Part shown: positions 7,501 to 7,761 of the stretch, piece after piece | How positions within the stretch are numbered: the stretch's first letter is position 1 | Layout: every line of letters begins with the position of its first letter | Source of the DNA: an uncultured Desulfovibrionaceae bacterium | GTDB taxonomy: Bacteria; Desulfobacterota; Desulfovibrionia; Desulfovibrionales; Desulfovibrionaceae | Reading direction: 5' to 3' | Assembly (NCBI GenBank): GCA_947037905.1 | Contig: CAMQUX010000062.1 | Location: 1-7,761, forward strand | Length of the DNA stretch: 7,761 nucleotides | Program-made: the position numbers and the translations under genes | Notes under the pieces: generated by a model | Seen by the model: the letters and a program-made list of their open reading frames with translations, nothing else | What the model was told of the DNA's origin: nothing | Databases searched by the model: none

Positions 7501-7507
7501 CCTCCTT
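7501..7507 (-). promoter_or_regulatory. infA Shine-Dalgarno, full consensus
   Basis: AAGGAGG on the minus strand is complementary to the 16S rRNA anti-Shine-Dalgarno over seven bases and lies 4 bases before the infA ATG. It is the strongest ribosome binding site in the window, consistent with high expression of IF-1. Confidence 0.9.
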
Positions 7508-7531
7508 AAGCCCTTCTTGCAAATATTTAGC

Positions 7532-7546
7532 GTTTGCAATGCAAAC
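7532..7546. promoter_or_regulatory. Perfect inverted repeat in the infA leader
   Basis: gtttgca-a-tgcaaac is a 7+7 bp perfect dyad around one central base, between the infA promoter and its Shine-Dalgarno. In RNA it can form a 6-bp stem with a 3-nt loop. In DNA it has the size of a small repressor operator. A further TTGCAA occurs about 15 bases nearer the gene. No regulator is identifiable from the window. Confidence 0.45.
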
Positions 7547-7589
7547 TCTTTTATAAAAAACAAAAGCTTTTTCTTTTTAATTTTGCTGA

Positions 7590-7618
7590 TTTATAGCACT
7601 ACAAAAAGGAATTAGCAA
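7590..7618 (-). promoter_or_regulatory. Extended -10 promoter for infA
   Basis: On the minus strand, TTGCTA (7613-7618) and TATAAA (7590-7595) are separated by an ideal 17-base spacer. A TGC directly before the -10 gives an extended -10 element. A/T-rich tracts lie upstream of the -35 and could act as an UP-like element. The predicted start near 7583 gives an 87-nt leader. Confidence 0.7.
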
Positions 7619-7681
7619 GTCTTTCTTTTTTTGGACTTTTCTTAAAGAGAAAACTCGACTATTTTTTAGAAATGTGCTAGT

Positions 7682-7761
7682 TTAAAAAAAATGCTGGAGG
7701 GCTTTTAGTTTTTCACCTTTTTTCCCGCCTGGATTTCTACCTATTGGTTGAAGCCATTTTC
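7682..7761 (-). CDS. Possible C-terminal end of an upstream gene (partial, uncertain)
   Basis: One minus-strand frame is open from the window edge for 25 codons to a TAA at 7682-7684, reading KWLQPIGRNPGGKKGEKLKALQHFF. About three quarters of the codons end in A or T, as in the real genes here, and the stretch is more GC-rich than the flanking spacer. This would be the basic C-terminus of a protein encoded before infA. I do not recognise the family. A run this short can occur by chance, and no clear terminator follows before the infA promoter. Confidence 0.25.
   Translation of the reverse strand, partial: KWLQPIGRNPGGKKGEKLKALQHFF

Noticed and set aside
7272..7617. Shared 11-mer aaggaattagc at about 7273 and 7607
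   Set aside because: An 11-base match is expected by chance in an AT-rich window of this size, and it overlaps unrelated elements (the infA stop and its promoter -35).
7637..7653. Inverted repeat ttttct/agaaaa upstream of the infA promoter
   Set aside because: The arms are low-complexity and almost entirely A/T, and there is no U tract placing it as a terminator.
7682..7725. Terminator or small RNA in the GC-richer stretch followed by T8 on the minus strand
   Set aside because: The best stem has a mismatch and a loop of over 20 bases; no tRNA, tmRNA or SRP RNA features are visible.

Overview
The window carries six complete protein genes, all on the minus strand, in an AT-rich bacterial sequence. 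Read in the direction of transcription (from high to low coordinates) they are infA, grpE, dnaK, a lipoprotein gene of the LpoA type, gatC and gatA. They encode a Gram-negative style outer-membrane lipoprotein and a DnaK carrying the nucleotide-binding-domain insertion typical of Gram-negatives. The sequence flavour of GrpE, DnaK and IF-1 points to a low-GC member of the Desulfovibrionaceae (Lawsonia would fit the base composition). That placement is a judgement from memory of the families, not the result of a search.

Layout from the right edge. Positions 7682-7761 hold an open frame that may be the C-terminal end of an upstream gene, but this is weak. A good extended -10 promoter (7590-7618) and an ideal Shine-Dalgarno drive infA (7278-7496), with a perfect inverted repeat (7532-7546) in its leader. 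A strong intrinsic terminator (7155-7192) closes infA. A TTGACA promoter (7086-7113) with a leader of about 130 nt then starts the chaperone pair grpE (6355-6945) and dnaK (4353-6254). A second promoter-like sequence lies directly in front of dnaK (6273-6302). A 17-bp-stem terminator (4239-4282) closes dnaK. A new transcription unit then starts near 4173-4199 and contains the 707-residue lipoprotein (2013-4136), gatC (1573-1863) and gatA (73-1536). gatB is not present.

How the genes work together: GrpE is the nucleotide exchange factor for DnaK. GatC and GatA are two of the three subunits of the GatCAB amidotransferase, which finishes Gln-tRNA (or Asn-tRNA). The lipoprotein probably acts in the cell envelope on peptidoglycan synthesis. 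It shares a likely operon with gatCA but has no obvious biochemical link to it.

Most of the window is ordinary housekeeping sequence. The most unusual structure is at two successive gene ends in the lipoprotein-gatC-gatA unit. A degenerate array of about seven 15-bp units fills much of the lipoprotein-gatC gap and runs over the lipoprotein stop codon. A 15/17-identical tandem duplication sits exactly on the end of gatC. Other points worth a look are a three-cysteine cluster in GrpE, an acidic insertion and charged tail in the lipoprotein, a dnaK promoter whose predicted start falls in the ribosome binding site, and the infA leader palindrome. I found no evidence for a mobile element, CRISPR array, tRNA, rRNA or an evidently new multi-gene system.
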